From NCBI GenBank assembly GCA_002841315.1, contig PHEW01000002.1, positions 124,001-188,000 on the forward strand: DNA of 64,000 nt. The letters are read 5' to 3'. This DNA is from Actinobacteria bacterium HGW-Actinobacteria-4 (GTDB lineage Bacteria > Actinomycetota > Actinomycetes > Actinomycetales > Demequinaceae). This document shows positions 48,111 through 57,500 of the stretch, piece after piece (position 1 is the first letter of the stretch; the number at the start of each line of letters is the position of its first letter). The position numbers and the translations under genes are program-made. The notes below the pieces were generated by a model. The model worked only from the letters and a program-made list of their open reading frames with translations, was not told the DNA's origin and ran no database searches.

Positions 48111-48139
48111 ACTGTAGGGGCTTGAGTGACAGTTGTGAA
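48111..48139 (-). promoter_or_regulatory. Promoter of the HTH / AURKAIP1-type genes
   Basis: On the minus strand TTCACA (48139-48134), 17 nt, TACAGT (48116-48111): five of six matches to TTGACA and a good -10. It leaves a ~55-nt leader with a ribosome binding site, unlike the leaderless genes around it. Confidence 0.5.
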
Positions 48140-48229
48140 GGGGGGGAAATGTGCCGATGATCAAGGATGAGGGAATCGAAGGTGGCACAGTAGGCAGTGA
48201 CAGCCTCGGGGCACCGGCTAAGGAGACAG

Positions 48230-49603
48230 ATGAAGACGCTACGCCACGCGCGTGCGGTGGTGAGCGACTGGATCGACCGTGAGGGACTTCGCTCCCCCGC
48301 CCGACTAGTGCTCAGCGCCTTCGCGTTTGTCATCCTGATCTTCACCGGACTGCTGTCACTACCTGCCGCGACGGTCTCGGGCGAACGCGCCGATTTCATC
48401 GACGCGCTGTTCACCGCAACATCCGCCGTGTGTGTCACGGGGCTTGTCACTCAGGAGACGGGCGCCTATTGGTCGCCCCTGGGGCTGACGATCATCGCCG
48501 TTGGCATCAAGATCGGCGGCCTGGGGATCATGACCCTCGCGTCGCTCCTAGCCTTGATGGTGTCGCGCCGCTTGGGCCTCACACAACGCAGGCTCGCAGC
48601 CCACGAGACCAAAGCAACCGGATTGGGAGACGTGAAGTCGCTTCTGCGCGTGATCGTGTCGATTTCCGTCACCGTTGAAGTCATCATCGCCATCGCCTTG
48701 TTGCCGCGCTTTCTCATGCTGGGATACGACACCGGGACCTCGGTGGGGTACTCGGCGTTCTATGCGATTTCCGCGTTCAACAACGCGGGGTTCGCTCCCA
48801 ACGTGGGCGGGGCCACGGTGTTTGCCAGCGACTTCTGGATCCTTGCACCCATCGCCCTCGGCGTGTGGGTGGGAGCGTTGGGCTTTCCCGTCTATCTGGT
48901 ACTGATGCGCCAGTGGCGCCACCCCCGGAGGTGGACGTTGCATGCGAAGCTCACGCTCGTGACCGTCACGGTGCTCACGTTCCTCTCCGCAGGGCTCCTC
49001 GCGCTATTCGAGTGGAACAACCCCGACACGCTGGGGCAATTTGGGGTCGCAGACAAATGGGGAAACGTGTTCTTCCAGTCCGTCAACCAACGCTCTGGCG
49101 GGTTCAACTCCATTGAAGTTTCAGACATGTATGAACAGACCTGGCTGATGGAGATCGTCCTGATGTTCATTGGCGGTGGCTCGGGTTCCACTGCCGGCGG
49201 AATCCGGCTCACCACCTTCGCGGTCATCATCCTCGCCATCGTCGCGGAGGCGCGGGGCCGGCGCGACCTCGAGGCCTTCGGCAAGAGAATCGGCACCGAG
49301 GTACTGCGGGTGGCGGTATCGGTGGTGGTGTTGGGCTTGTCGCTGGTCATCATCGGCACCGGCATCTTCATGTACCAGACCGGCATCCCCCTCGCGCCCT
49401 CGCTATACGAGGTGGTATCCGCGTACGCGACCTGCGGTTTGAGCACCGGAATCACGCAGGGCCTTGACCCTGACGCCAAGTACACGCTTACCATCATGAT
49501 GTACTTGGGCCGTGTGGGTTCCATGACACTAGCGGCGGCACTGGCGCTCAACCAGCAACGCCGGGTCATTCGCTATCCATCAGAAAGGCCGATCATTGGC
49601 TAA
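48230..49603 (+). CDS. Potassium uptake channel subunit, TrkH/KtrB family
   Basis: 457 aa from ATG 48230 (AAGGAGA upstream; the GTG at 48197 is weaker). Four pore loops with the selectivity residues are visible: TSAVCVTGL, SAFNNAGFAP, NQRSGGFNS and YATCGLSTGIT. The intramembrane-loop region GGGSGSTAGGIR follows the third. Size matches KtrB. Partners with the RCK protein encoded next, overlapping by 8 nt. Imports K+ (likely Na+-coupled). Confidence 0.9.
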   Translation: MKTLRHARAVVSDWIDREGLRSPARLVLSAFAFVILIFTGLLSLPAATVSGERADFIDALFTATSAVCVTGLVTQETGAYWSPLGLTIIAVGIKIGGLGIMTLASLLALMVSRRLGLTQRRLAAHETKATGLGDVKSLLRVIVSISVTVEVIIAIALLPRFLMLGYDTGTSVGYSAFYAISAFNNAGFAPNVGGATVFASDFWILAPIALGVWVGALGFPVYLVLMRQWRHPRRWTLHAKLTLVTVTVLTFLSAGLLALFEWNNPDTLGQFGVADKWGNVFFQSVNQRSGGFNSIEVSDMYEQTWLMEIVLMFIGGGSGSTAGGIRLTTFAVIILAIVAEARGRRDLEAFGKRIGTEVLRVAVSVVVLGLSLVIIGTGIFMYQTGIPLAPSLYEVVSAYATCGLSTGITQGLDPDAKYTLTIMMYLGRVGSMTLAAALALNQQRRVIRYPSERPIIG

Positions 49604-50261
49604 CAGCAGCAACACCGCAAACGGCGTGCTGGTCATTGGGCTGGGACGGTTCGGTTCCGCGCTCGCAGACACACTGGACTCCATGGACATTGACGTGCTC
49701 GCTGTCGAGCGCGACGCGGACCTCGTGGAGCGCTGGTCCAAGCGCCTGCCCGTGGTTGAGGCCGACGCCGCAGATCCGCGGGCGCTCGAGCAGTTGGGCG
49801 CCAAGGACTTCTCCGCAGCCGTGGTCGGTGTGGGAACGTCGCTGGAAGCATCCGTGCTCATCACCGGCAACCTCGTGGACATCGGCGTCCCCGAAATCTG
49901 GGCCAAGGCCATCAGCATCGAACACCAGCGCATTCTGGAGCGCATTGGCGCGCACCATGTGGTGTTGCCGGAATCCGAATCCGGCAAGCGCGTGGCGCAC
50001 TCCGTGGGCGGCAAGATGCTCGACTACATCGAGATCGAGGACGGCTTCACCATCGTCAAGATGCGCCCACCCAAGGAGACCCACAACTTCACGCTCGACA
50101 AGCTCGATCTGCGCAACAAGTACGGGATCCAGGTCATCGGCGTGAAGAGCCCCGGCCGCGACTTCGAGTACGCGGGCGCCGACACCACGATCAGGCCCGA
50201 CGACCTCCTGGTGGTCTCCGGCGACGGCGATCTGCTCGAGCGCTTCGCCCAACGGCCGTAG
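49596..50261 (+). CDS. Potassium channel regulatory (RCK) subunit, KtrA/TrkA family
   Basis: 221 aa, TTG start at 49596 with AAAGG upstream. N-terminal Rossmann fold VIGLGRFGSALADTL (GxGxxG) with the acidic VERD at the end of strand 2, then a TrkA_C ligand-binding domain. One RCK unit only, so it is KtrA-like rather than the double-length E. coli TrkA. Gates the adjacent pore in response to nucleotides. Confidence 0.9.
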   Translation: MANSSNTANGVLVIGLGRFGSALADTLDSMDIDVLAVERDADLVERWSKRLPVVEADAADPRALEQLGAKDFSAAVVGVGTSLEASVLITGNLVDIGVPEIWAKAISIEHQRILERIGAHHVVLPESESGKRVAHSVGGKMLDYIEIEDGFTIVKMRPPKETHNFTLDKLDLRNKYGIQVIGVKSPGRDFEYAGADTTIRPDDLLVVSGDGDLLERFAQRP

Positions 50262-50264
50262 GCG

Positions 50265-50960
50265 CTAGGCGTCAAGCACTCCACGGGTCACCGATTGACC
50301 GCTGTGAGTGGGGTCGCCATCGAAGGGTTCGACTGAGACATCCACGATGGGGTATGCCGTCACATCAAAGCCTGCCGGAATCACGAAAGTCTCGCTACCA
50401 CTGGTGAGGAACCCCAGGCTGATCATGCCTTCGACGTTCTCATCGATCAGCCAGACCTCGAGGGCGGCACCGTCAATGGGCTCGTACTCCGTCTCGAGCA
50501 CGAGCACCTGCGAGCCGTCGGCGCGCAGTTCCACGCGCGCTACGCCCGCGTCCTGCTCGGTCTCGAGATTCGTCAGTGGCGCTACCGCCACCTGCTCCCG
50601 TGCAGCCTCGGCGCCATTCACGAGGGTCGCCACACCCACACCACCGATCACGAGGCCCGCAGCCGCGGCGACACCCACCATCCACGGTGACGTGGAGCGG
50701 CGCGTACGCTCCCGGCGAGCCGCCAACTCATCGGCTCCGTCGCCGCGGCGCACCTGAGACGAGATCGCCTCCCAGACCGCAGGCGGTGGAGCCAACAGGC
50801 CGCCAGTCTGGGCGAGTGACTCGAGACCTGCGCGAGTCCTGGAGATCTCGGCAACCTGACGAGCACACTCATCACACGTTGCCGCGTGCTCGCGCTCGTG
50901 TGAGGCAACGGGATCACCCAGGGCGAGCATCGCGAGGACGTCGTCGTCAAGATGCGACAT
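50265..50960 (-). CDS. rskA: Anti-sigma factor, RskA family
   Basis: 231 aa. N-terminal zinc anti-sigma domain with H21, H25, C29 and C32 (HEREHAATCDEC), one membrane helix at ~residues 95-115, and the extracytoplasmic RskA domain (RVELRADGSQVLVLE; GAALEVWLIDENVEG). Holds the adjacent sigma factor inactive until proteolysis. Overlaps the sigma gene by 14 nt. Confidence 0.9.
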   Translation of the reverse strand: MSHLDDDVLAMLALGDPVASHEREHAATCDECARQVAEISRTRAGLESLAQTGGLLAPPPAVWEAISSQVRRGDGADELAARRERTRRSTSPWMVGVAAAAGLVIGGVGVATLVNGAEAAREQVAVAPLTNLETEQDAGVARVELRADGSQVLVLETEYEPIDGAALEVWLIDENVEGMISLGFLTSGSETFVIPAGFDVTAYPIVDVSVEPFDGDPTHSGQSVTRGVLDA

Positions 50961-51522
50961 CGGACACCTCCATTCGGTCGCGCAGCGCGATCAGGCTCCT
51001 GCGAATATGGCTTTTCACCGTGCCTAGCGGCATGTCGAGTTGATCGGCAATGTGATCGTGAGTGTGCCCATCCAAGAAGGCCATCGCCATGATGGTGTTG
51101 CGAGGCGGTCCCAGCTGCTCAAGCTCATACGCCAACAGCACGTTCTCGAGTTCAGCGTCAACAGTCGCCTCGGGGCCGCTCAGCGCCGAGACTGCGTCGA
51201 CATTACGCACTTCGCGACGACGCTTGTCGAGCGCGTCGGCAATGCGCTTACGGGCGATTCCCACGACCCACCCGCGCAGCTCTCCTCGCGCTGGATCAAA
51301 CGTGGCCCTGGCTTTCCACGCAGAGACAAAGGTCTGTTGAGTGACGTCCTCCGCCTCATGCTCATCGCCAAGGGCACGCGCCGCGAGGGTGTACACCAGT
51401 CCAGCGACGTCCTTGTAGATGGCCTCGAGGCTGCCCTCACTACCGGCGGCGAACTCTCGACCCAGTCGCGCCGCATCGAGGCGCGCCAGATCGGTTGAGC
51501 CCACATCACGCCGCGTACCCAT
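50947..51522 (-). CDS. sigK: ECF sigma factor, SigK-like
   Basis: 191 aa if started at ATG 51522 (AGGGGG 9 nt upstream); ATGs at 51531 and 51549 are alternatives adding 3 or 9 residues. Region 2 (DEHEAEDVTQQTFVSAW), the linker RGWVVGIARKRIADALDKRR, and region 4 (HDHIADQLDMPLGTVKSHIRR). Paired with an RskA anti-sigma factor, and two copies of a SigK-like promoter lie upstream (51878-51907 and 52901-52930), both supporting the SigK assignment. Probably controls the DUF4397 gene and perhaps itself. Confidence 0.82.
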   Translation of the reverse strand: MGTRRDVGSTDLARLDAARLGREFAAGSEGSLEAIYKDVAGLVYTLAARALGDEHEAEDVTQQTFVSAWKARATFDPARGELRGWVVGIARKRIADALDKRRREVRNVDAVSALSGPEATVDAELENVLLAYELEQLGPPRNTIMAMAFLDGHTHDHIADQLDMPLGTVKSHIRRSLIALRDRMEVSDVAS

Positions 51523-51746
51523 AGGTGCCATCCCCCTGGTTCGAGTCATCACTACCGTACTCATCGGCCGCCGCCGGCGGGCTCATTGCAGGAGCCGACG
51601 GCCGTCACGCCACTTTGAGTATCCCAGCAAACCTTGTGCGGCGTGGCGACCATGCGCGCTGCCGTCGCGCGGCGCGAGTCGCGCTTGTCACGGGCATCTC
51701 GTTCCACGCCGCGGCTCCTTTGCGCCCAGTGGGCCGTCGGCCCGTA

Positions 51747-51871
51747 GGAGCGGGAGGCGCACCGGGGGGTGGCGCGCCTCCCGCCTTGGGGGTCAGGATG
51801 CGTCTTGACACGCTGTCACTGCTCTCGCAGTGACTCCTGTCACGGCCGGTAAGCGCTCTACCGGACCGTCA
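51747..51871 (-). ncRNA. Candidate ~120-nt SigK-dependent small RNA or gene-less transcript
   Basis: A SigK-like promoter (51907-51878) points into this stretch, which ends in hairpin 1. Within it are two more stems: GTCACTGC-TCTC-GCAGTGAC (51815-51834, 8 bp perfect) and CCGGTA-N7-TACCGG (51846-51864). No good ORF is present (only a 16-codon GTG frame without a ribosome site). It could be a structured sRNA, the long 5' leader of sigK, or what is left of a deleted gene. Confidence 0.25.
51750..51784 (-). terminator. GC-rich hairpin 1 (11-bp perfect stem)
   Basis: GCGGGAGGCGC (51750-51760) pairs with GCGCCTCCCGC (51774-51784); the 13-nt loop contains six G. Followed on the plus side by CTTGGGGG, as is hairpin 2 at 51951-51987, so the two look like copies of one element. 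Lies between the upstream SigK-like promoter copy and sigK. Confidence 0.5.
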
Positions 51872-51877
51872 CTATCC

Positions 51878-51907
51878 ACTTCCGGGTTCGATGCAGTTTT
51901 GGATGCA
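51878..51907 (-). promoter_or_regulatory. SigK-like promoter, copy 2
   Basis: Minus-strand TGCATCCAAAAC, 9 nt, CCCGGAAGT. The outer 21 bases are identical to copy 1 ahead of the DUF4397 gene, with the same 9-nt centre length but different centre sequence, as expected of two promoter elements. CATCC and CCGGAA resemble the SigK elements I recall from Mycobacterium (CCATCC / CCGAAT). Confidence 0.55.
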
Positions 51908-51950
51908 GTGATGTCGCAGAAGTTTTGGGCCTGCCTCACACCCAGCGCCA

Positions 51951-51987
51951 AGCGGAGGGCGTGCCGGGGGTTGGCACGCCCTCCGCT
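51951..51987 (-). terminator. GC-rich hairpin 2, terminator of the DUF4397 gene
   Basis: AGCGGAGGGCGTGCC (51951-51965) pairs perfectly over 15 bp with GGCACGCCCTCCGCT (51973-51987), loop GGGGGTT, 19 nt beyond the DUF4397 stop. No U-tract. Closely resembles hairpin 1. Confidence 0.6.
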
Positions 51988-52005
51988 TGGGGGGTAACGC
52001 TCTAG

Positions 52006-52851
52006 CTACTTCTTGCGGCGCTTCGCGACCACAGTAGCGATGATGGCAGCAGCTGCGAGCGCGGCGATGATGGCGATGATCAAGGCGGTGTTGGCGCCTC
52101 CGTCCTCGTCCTCAACGACGTCGTCAACGACGGGCTCTTCCGTCTCGACCGGTGCCGGCTCTTCCATCACGGGAGCGGGCTGCATGGTCGCAACGGTCTG
52201 AACCGCGAGAGCGAGGTTGCCTGCTTCGGCACTACCCCACGCGTAGACGATCGTGTTGACGCCGGCTTCAATCGAGACGTCGGCCGGGCCGAGCACCACG
52301 GTCTCGGTGCCTGCGAGCGACACTGCCGCTTCATAGGTGTCTGCGGGTACGTCACCCATGACCTCGTTGGGATTCTCAAGTCCGGGGAACAGCACAGCGC
52401 CATTGACCCAGATGTCCACCGCAGGTGCGGCAGCGGCGTGACGAACCGTCAGGCGGCCTTCGCCGTCGGCGGTCTCAGAGATGTCATTGGTGAAGAGGCT
52501 TGCCGTGGGGGTGCCATCGGCCAACAAGTGGGCCACGGCGGTGTAACTCATGCCTGCTTCGAGCGGCAGGTCGATCGGACCGAGCACGGGCGAGGAGTCG
52601 TCTGCGGCATCGGCCGCAGTAATGGCGACCGTGTAGGTGCCGGGCTCAAGCGACAACGGGCCGGCAAGGTCGCCGGGGGCGAAGTCGTCGAGCGTCAGCT
52701 CGCCGTTGACGTAGACGTCCACAGTGAGATCAGGGATGCCGTGGAGTACTGACAGCTCGGTCATGCCCTCCTCAACGGCGAAGGTGGGTGCTGCGATGCC
52801 TGCGGCGAGCAAAGTGCCAGCTGCGACACTCGCGAAGATTGACTTGCGCAT
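52006..52851 (-). CDS. DUF4397 repeat surface protein, membrane anchored
   Basis: 281 aa. Signal peptide (MRKSIFASVAAGTLLAAG, cleavage after APTFA), two DUF4397 beta domains (ELSVLHGIPDLTVDVYVNG and TVRHAAAAPAVDIWVNG open them), a Pro/Glu-rich stalk (PAPVMEEPAPVETEEP), then a C-terminal membrane helix and RRKK stop-transfer. No LPxTG. Likely cell-envelope exposed. AGGAGG precedes the ATG; its promoter is SigK-like, so it is probably the main local target of the sigK-rskA pair. Confidence 0.8.
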   Translation of the reverse strand: MRKSIFASVAAGTLLAAGIAAPTFAVEEGMTELSVLHGIPDLTVDVYVNGELTLDDFAPGDLAGPLSLEPGTYTVAITAADAADDSSPVLGPIDLPLEAGMSYTAVAHLLADGTPTASLFTNDISETADGEGRLTVRHAAAAPAVDIWVNGAVLFPGLENPNEVMGDVPADTYEAAVSLAGTETVVLGPADVSIEAGVNTIVYAWGSAEAGNLALAVQTVATMQPAPVMEEPAPVETEEPVVDDVVEDEDGGANTALIIAIIAALAAAAIIATVVAKRRKK

Positions 52852-52900
52852 GATGCCTCCTAGTCGATGGGGCCTCGGGGTGAGGCTTGCTTACACCCCT

Positions 52901-52930
52901 ACTTCCGGGTGGGGGGCGGTTTTGGATGCA
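52901..52930 (-). promoter_or_regulatory. SigK-like promoter, copy 1 (DUF4397 gene)
   Basis: Minus-strand TGCATCCAAAAC, 9 nt, CCCGGAAGT, ending 49 nt before the DUF4397 start. Matches copy 2 at all 21 outer positions. Confidence 0.6.
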
Positions 52931-52993
52931 CCGAACTTGGAGTGCTGTGCCTGTGGCGTGAGTGGCGCGCGCAATGCTGAGCGGTGAGAGGCG

Positions 52994-53431
52994 CTAGCGC
53001 AAGACGGAGCTCAAAAAGATGTTGGTCTGCGACCGTCGCACGCCTTCGATGGCGCGGATGTATCCCAAGAGGCTGTCCAGGTCACCCAACGATGGCGCCG
53101 TAAGTTCCGCAACCAGATCCCACGAGCCATTGGTTGAGTGCAGTGCGGTGATTTCTTCGCGGCCGCGAAGGCTGCGGATCACGTGGTCGGCGTTGTGGCC
53201 TTCAACATCAATGAGCGTCATAGCCGTGATCGCATCAGGGGCGACTTCCTTGCGCACTCGAACCGTGAAGCCGACGATCACCCCGGCATCGACCAAGCGA
53301 TCGATGCGCGCGGTCACTGTTGCGCGGCCCACGCCCAGCTGTCGCGACAGCGTCGAGGCCGACGCCCGCCCGTCGGTACGAAGCGCGGCGAGCAGCTTCC
53401 GATCAAGCTCGTCTGGGCCCTTTGCGGACAT
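52994..53431 (-). CDS. Lrp/AsnC family transcriptional regulator
   Basis: 145 aa from ATG 53431 (AAGGCGAGG upstream; ATG 53452 would add seven residues). N-terminal HTH (ASTLSRQLGVGRATVTARIDR) and C-terminal RAM ligand domain ending with an anti-parallel strand pair. Divergent from ornithine cyclodeaminase and 1 kb from putA, so it probably senses ornithine, arginine or proline and controls them; this is context only. Confidence 0.85.
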   Translation of the reverse strand: MSAKGPDELDRKLLAALRTDGRASASTLSRQLGVGRATVTARIDRLVDAGVIVGFTVRVRKEVAPDAITAMTLIDVEGHNADHVIRSLRGREEITALHSTNGSWDLVAELTAPSLGDLDSLLGYIRAIEGVRRSQTNIFLSSVLR

Positions 53432-53452
53432 TGTGTCCTCGCCTTCTCGCAT

Positions 53453-53522
53453 AATTGCGCGCTCTCCCACCATTATTCGCGCACATTGCTCATTGTCGTA
53501 CAGCGACCATGATCTTTAGCCT
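53453..53522. promoter_or_regulatory. Lrp-ocd intergenic region: direct repeats and ocd promoter
   Basis: Two related minus-strand words, GAGCGCGCAATTATG and GTGCGCGAATAATG, lie about 21-22 bp (two helical turns) apart at 53450-53486 and could bind an Lrp-type octamer. On the plus strand TTGTCG (53493-53498), 18 nt, TAGCCT (53517-53522) is a plausible promoter for ocd. Confidence 0.35.
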
Positions 53523-53549
53523 GGAGACACACAACGGAGAGGTGGGATC

Positions 53550-54578
53550 ATGACCGAATTCATGGGTGTCCGGGATGCGGTGCGGTGGGTCTCCATGCGG
53601 GGCATCGAGCCGATTGTGACCGAGCTCGTCGAATACTTGGAACAGGACTTCCGGCGCTGGGGTGAGTTCGACAAAGCTCCCCGAGTCGCAAAATACACTC
53701 CGCTTGGCGCGATCGAGCTGATGCCCACCTGCGACGCGGAGTTCTACGCGTTCAAGTACGTCAACGGCCATCCCTCCAACCCCGCTCGAGGGTTCCAGAC
53801 TGTGGTGGCGTTCGGCGTGCTCGCCAACGTTCACAACGGGTACCCCGTCTTTATGGCAGAAATGACTCTGCTGACCGCACTGCGCACCGCAGCAACGTCA
53901 GCGATGGCTGCCGGGGCGCTCGCACGGCCTGACTCGCGGGTGCTCGCGCTCATTGGTGCGGGTAGTCAATCCGAGTTCCAGGCACTCGCGATGCGCGCCA
54001 TCGTGGGGATCGACACCGTCATGATCTATGACCGAGACCAGGACGCCGCTGAGAAGTGCGCGCGCAACCTCAAGCCGATGGGGCTCCATGTCACGGTGGC
54101 GTCGAGCGCCGCGGAAGCCTGCGCCCACGCCGATATCGTGACAACGTGCACCGCAGACAAGTCAGTGAGTGCTGTCCTGACCGATAACGATGTACGCCCA
54201 GGCGTCCACATCAACGCGATCGGAGGGGACTGCCCCGGCAAGACCGAGCTAGACCCCGCAATCCTTGACCGTGGTCCCGTTTTTGTCGAGTTCCCGCCGC
54301 AGACGCGGATCGAAGGCGAGATTCAGGCCAAGCCTGCCGACTTCCCCGTCACGGAACTGTGGAAGGTGCTCAGCGGCCTCGCACCGGGACGCACCGACCC
54401 AGACCAGGTCACCATCTTTGACTCGGTGGGATTTGCGATCGAGGACTTCTCGGTGTTGCGTTACGCCCGTGACCAGGCACGCGGGACCGACTACGCCCGC
54501 CCGATCGATCTCATCGCTGAGCCCGAGGACCCCAAGGATCTGTTTGGGCTGATCCACGTGCTCTCGCCCGTCAAGTAG
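53550..54578 (+). CDS. ocd: Ornithine cyclodeaminase
   Basis: 342 aa, OCD/mu-crystallin family. NAD-binding motif LALIGAGSQSEFQALA near residues 131-146, with YDRD ending the second strand, and the catalytic Asp in NAIGGDCPGKTELD. Converts ornithine to proline and ammonia in one NAD-dependent step. GGAGAGGTGGG ahead of the ATG. Convergent with putA, whose product consumes the proline. Confidence 0.88.
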   Translation: MTEFMGVRDAVRWVSMRGIEPIVTELVEYLEQDFRRWGEFDKAPRVAKYTPLGAIELMPTCDAEFYAFKYVNGHPSNPARGFQTVVAFGVLANVHNGYPVFMAEMTLLTALRTAATSAMAAGALARPDSRVLALIGAGSQSEFQALAMRAIVGIDTVMIYDRDQDAAEKCARNLKPMGLHVTVASSAAEACAHADIVTTCTADKSVSAVLTDNDVRPGVHINAIGGDCPGKTELDPAILDRGPVFVEFPPQTRIEGEIQAKPADFPVTELWKVLSGLAPGRTDPDQVTIFDSVGFAIEDFSVLRYARDQARGTDYARPIDLIAEPEDPKDLFGLIHVLSPVK

Positions 54579-54583
54579 CCCAG

Positions 54584-57500
54584 CTAGTTCGCGCGCGGCT
54601 TCAGCGGCGGAACCTCGACGTCCCGCCTCACTCCAAAACGGTGCGCGCTGACGCATACCGCTTGCTCTCGCAGGTAGGGAAGCATCTCGATCACGCCCGA
54701 CGACACCACTGGGCCGTTGAAGAGTGCCACGGCCGGGGAGCCCTCGGTCGCCGCAAGCGTGGGTGCTGGGTCTGCGGGCACGTCGCCCGCGCCGATGAGC
54801 CGCACGCGGCCGCCAGTATGCACTAACGACGCAGCCCGCTCTGCCCACGCACCCGAGTCCTCGTTGTGCAGCGCCACGCCGCTTCTCTCCAGCACCTGGG
54901 TGAGCCATTGGGGTAGCGCACTCTCGTAGCTGAGAGTCAGCGAAGCACCCACACGCAAGCCAGCGGCGAGCGCGCGAAGCAGCAGTTCGGGCGCCGGCCG
55001 GCTCGCTCGCACCGTCACGGGCACCGCTTGGTAGCGCAGTGCATTGCGCTCGTACTCCAGTCCCGTGGCATCCACCACTGCCCCGTAACGTTGCGCAAAC
55101 TCGTGTTCGTCCGTGGCGAGCGCTGCGGCAAGCCAGTCCAGGCCTGCGTCCTCAAGACCCGCCGCGCGGGCCGCGGCCAGGACCTCCTGCGTCAGGGCGT
55201 CGCCCAACGCACCCTCGCCGTCACCGCGCCTGGGCGGCGCATCGACCCACCTTCCTAGGCCCGCGACGTAGTGGGGTCCGCCCGCCTTCGTGCCTGTGCC
55301 CACCGTGGACCGCTTCCACCCTCCAAACGGCTGACGTTGCACGATCGCCCCGGTGATACCCCGGTTGACGTACAGGTTCCCCGCCTCCACCCGCGCCAGC
55401 CAGCGCGCGATCTCCGCGTCATCGAGGCTGTGCAGACCTGAGGTCAGGCCAAACTCCACTTCGTTGACCATACGGATCGCATCATCGAGCGTGGCCGCCT
55501 CCATCACGCCCAGCACCGGCCCAAAGTATTCGGTGAGGTGAGACTCGTCTCCCGGCTTCACGCCCTCGCGGATCCCGGGCGACCACAGCGTCCCTTCCGC
55601 GCTCGGCTTGCCGTCCGCGTTCAGGCAGCGCGGCTCGAGCAGCCACGACTGCCCCGGTTCAAGCGTGGTGAGCGCGTGGGCGAGCTTGCCGTGAGGCTTC
55701 TCGATCACCGGCCCCACCTGACTCGACTCGAGCTCAGGTGAACCCACGCGCAAAGACGCCGCAGCGTCGGCCAATTGCCTGCGAAACCTTCGCGAGCTCG
55801 CGACTGAGCCCACCAGGATCACGAGCGATGCGGCCGAGCACTTCTGGCCCGCATGCCCGAACGCCGACGCCACCACGTCTTTGGCAGCGAGCTCCAGGTC
55901 AGCGCTAGGCGTCACGATGATCGCGTTCTTGCCGCTGGTTTCCGCGAACAACCGCAACTCCGGCGTGAAGGACAGGAACAGCTGGGCGGTCTCGTAGCCT
56001 CCCGTGAGGATCACCTGGTCGGTGTGCGGGTGAGAGATGAGTGCGCGGCCCAGTTCCCTCTCCGCGACGCCCACGAGCTGGAGCACGTCGCGCGGGACGC
56101 CCGCCGACCACAGCGCCTCCGCGACCACTGCTCCACAGCGTCGCGCGAGCTCCGCGGGTTTGAGCACCACCGCCGAACCGGCCGCGAGCGCCGCGAGCAC
56201 TCCCCCGGCTGGAATCGCCACCGGGAAGTTCCACGGCGGGGTCACCACGGTCACCTGCACGGGCTCGAACCGAGCGCCGTCGACCTGGTCCAGCTGCTCA
56301 GCGCTGGCCGCGTAGTAGTTCGCGAAGTCGATGGCCTCAGAGACCTCGGGGTCGGATTGCTCCACCACCTTGCCGCACTCGGAGCCCATCACCTCCATGA
56401 GCTCGGCGCGGCGCCTCGCCAGTTCCGCGCCCGCGCGGCGCAGTATCCCCGCACGTTCTGCTGCCGGAGTCGCGCCCCACCGCATCCCAGCCCTGCGAGC
56501 GGTGTCCATGACGGCATCGAGATCGGCCGCGCTGGCCACCCGCGCCGCGTCGGCAGTGTCAGTTCCTGCGGCCGATGCTGGGATACGGTCGCGAACTGAC
56601 GTCGCCCACGCGAGGTTGTCGGGTACGGAGGGGTCGGTGTCGGGCGTATTGGCGAACACGCCTTCCGCGGGGGTCGGGTGCTCGGCGGCACGGTTCTGCG
56701 TGCGGTGAGGTCCGGGGATCCGCGTGGGCATCAAGGGCACTGACGCGCGGAACCGTTCGCACTCACGCTCGAACAGGGCAGGGTCATGGAGATCGAACAC
56801 TGCCGACATGAAGTTGTCTTGAGACGCACCTTCGTCAAGCCGACGGATCAGGTACGCGATAGCGGTGTCGAACTCGGGCGGACTGACCACCGGCGTGTAC
56901 AGCAGCAGGCTTCCCACCGTGTCACGCACGGCCGCCGCCTGCTGGGGCGCCATGCCCAAGAGCATCTCGACATCCATGGCGTCCCAGACGCCGCGCGCTC
57001 CGGCCAGTTCCCATGCGAGCGCGATGTCGAACAGGTTGTGGCCCGCCACGCCCACGCCCACGTTCGCGACCCGTTCTGGGCGCAGGGCGTAGGCGAGCAG
57101 CGCCTTGTAGTTGGCGTCGGTCTCGACCTTGGAGTTCCACGTTGCAAGGGGCCAGTCATGGAGGTCGGCGTCAACGCGCTCCATCGGCAGGTTGGCGCCC
57201 TTGACTATCCGCACCTTGATGGGCGCGCCGCCGCTCGCCACTCGCTGCGCTGCCCACTCCTGCAATCGGATCATCGCGGATAGGGCATCGGGCAAGTACG
57301 CCTGAAGAGCGATGCCCGCTCGGAATCCTCGTAGGTCTGGATCGTCGAGCAACGTCGTGAACACCTCGAGAGTGAGCGCGAGGTCCCGGTACTCCTCCAT
57401 GTCGAGGTTGATAAAGGTGGGTCCGCCTGGGGTGTTCGCGGCCTCGACGTAGAGGGGCTTGAGTGCGGCGACCGCCTCGCTCACCGCGTGGTCGAAGGAC

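Noticed and set aside
48051..48229. Possible c-di-AMP riboswitch upstream of the K+ channel genes
   Set aside because: The conserved ydaO core blocks are absent in the leader; only an ordinary AAGGAGA ribosome site is visible.
51790..51842. 16-codon GTG ORF inside the SigK-promoter cassette
   Set aside because: No properly spaced ribosome site, overlaps a perfect hairpin, and no recognisable peptide pattern; kept only as part of the ncRNA candidate.
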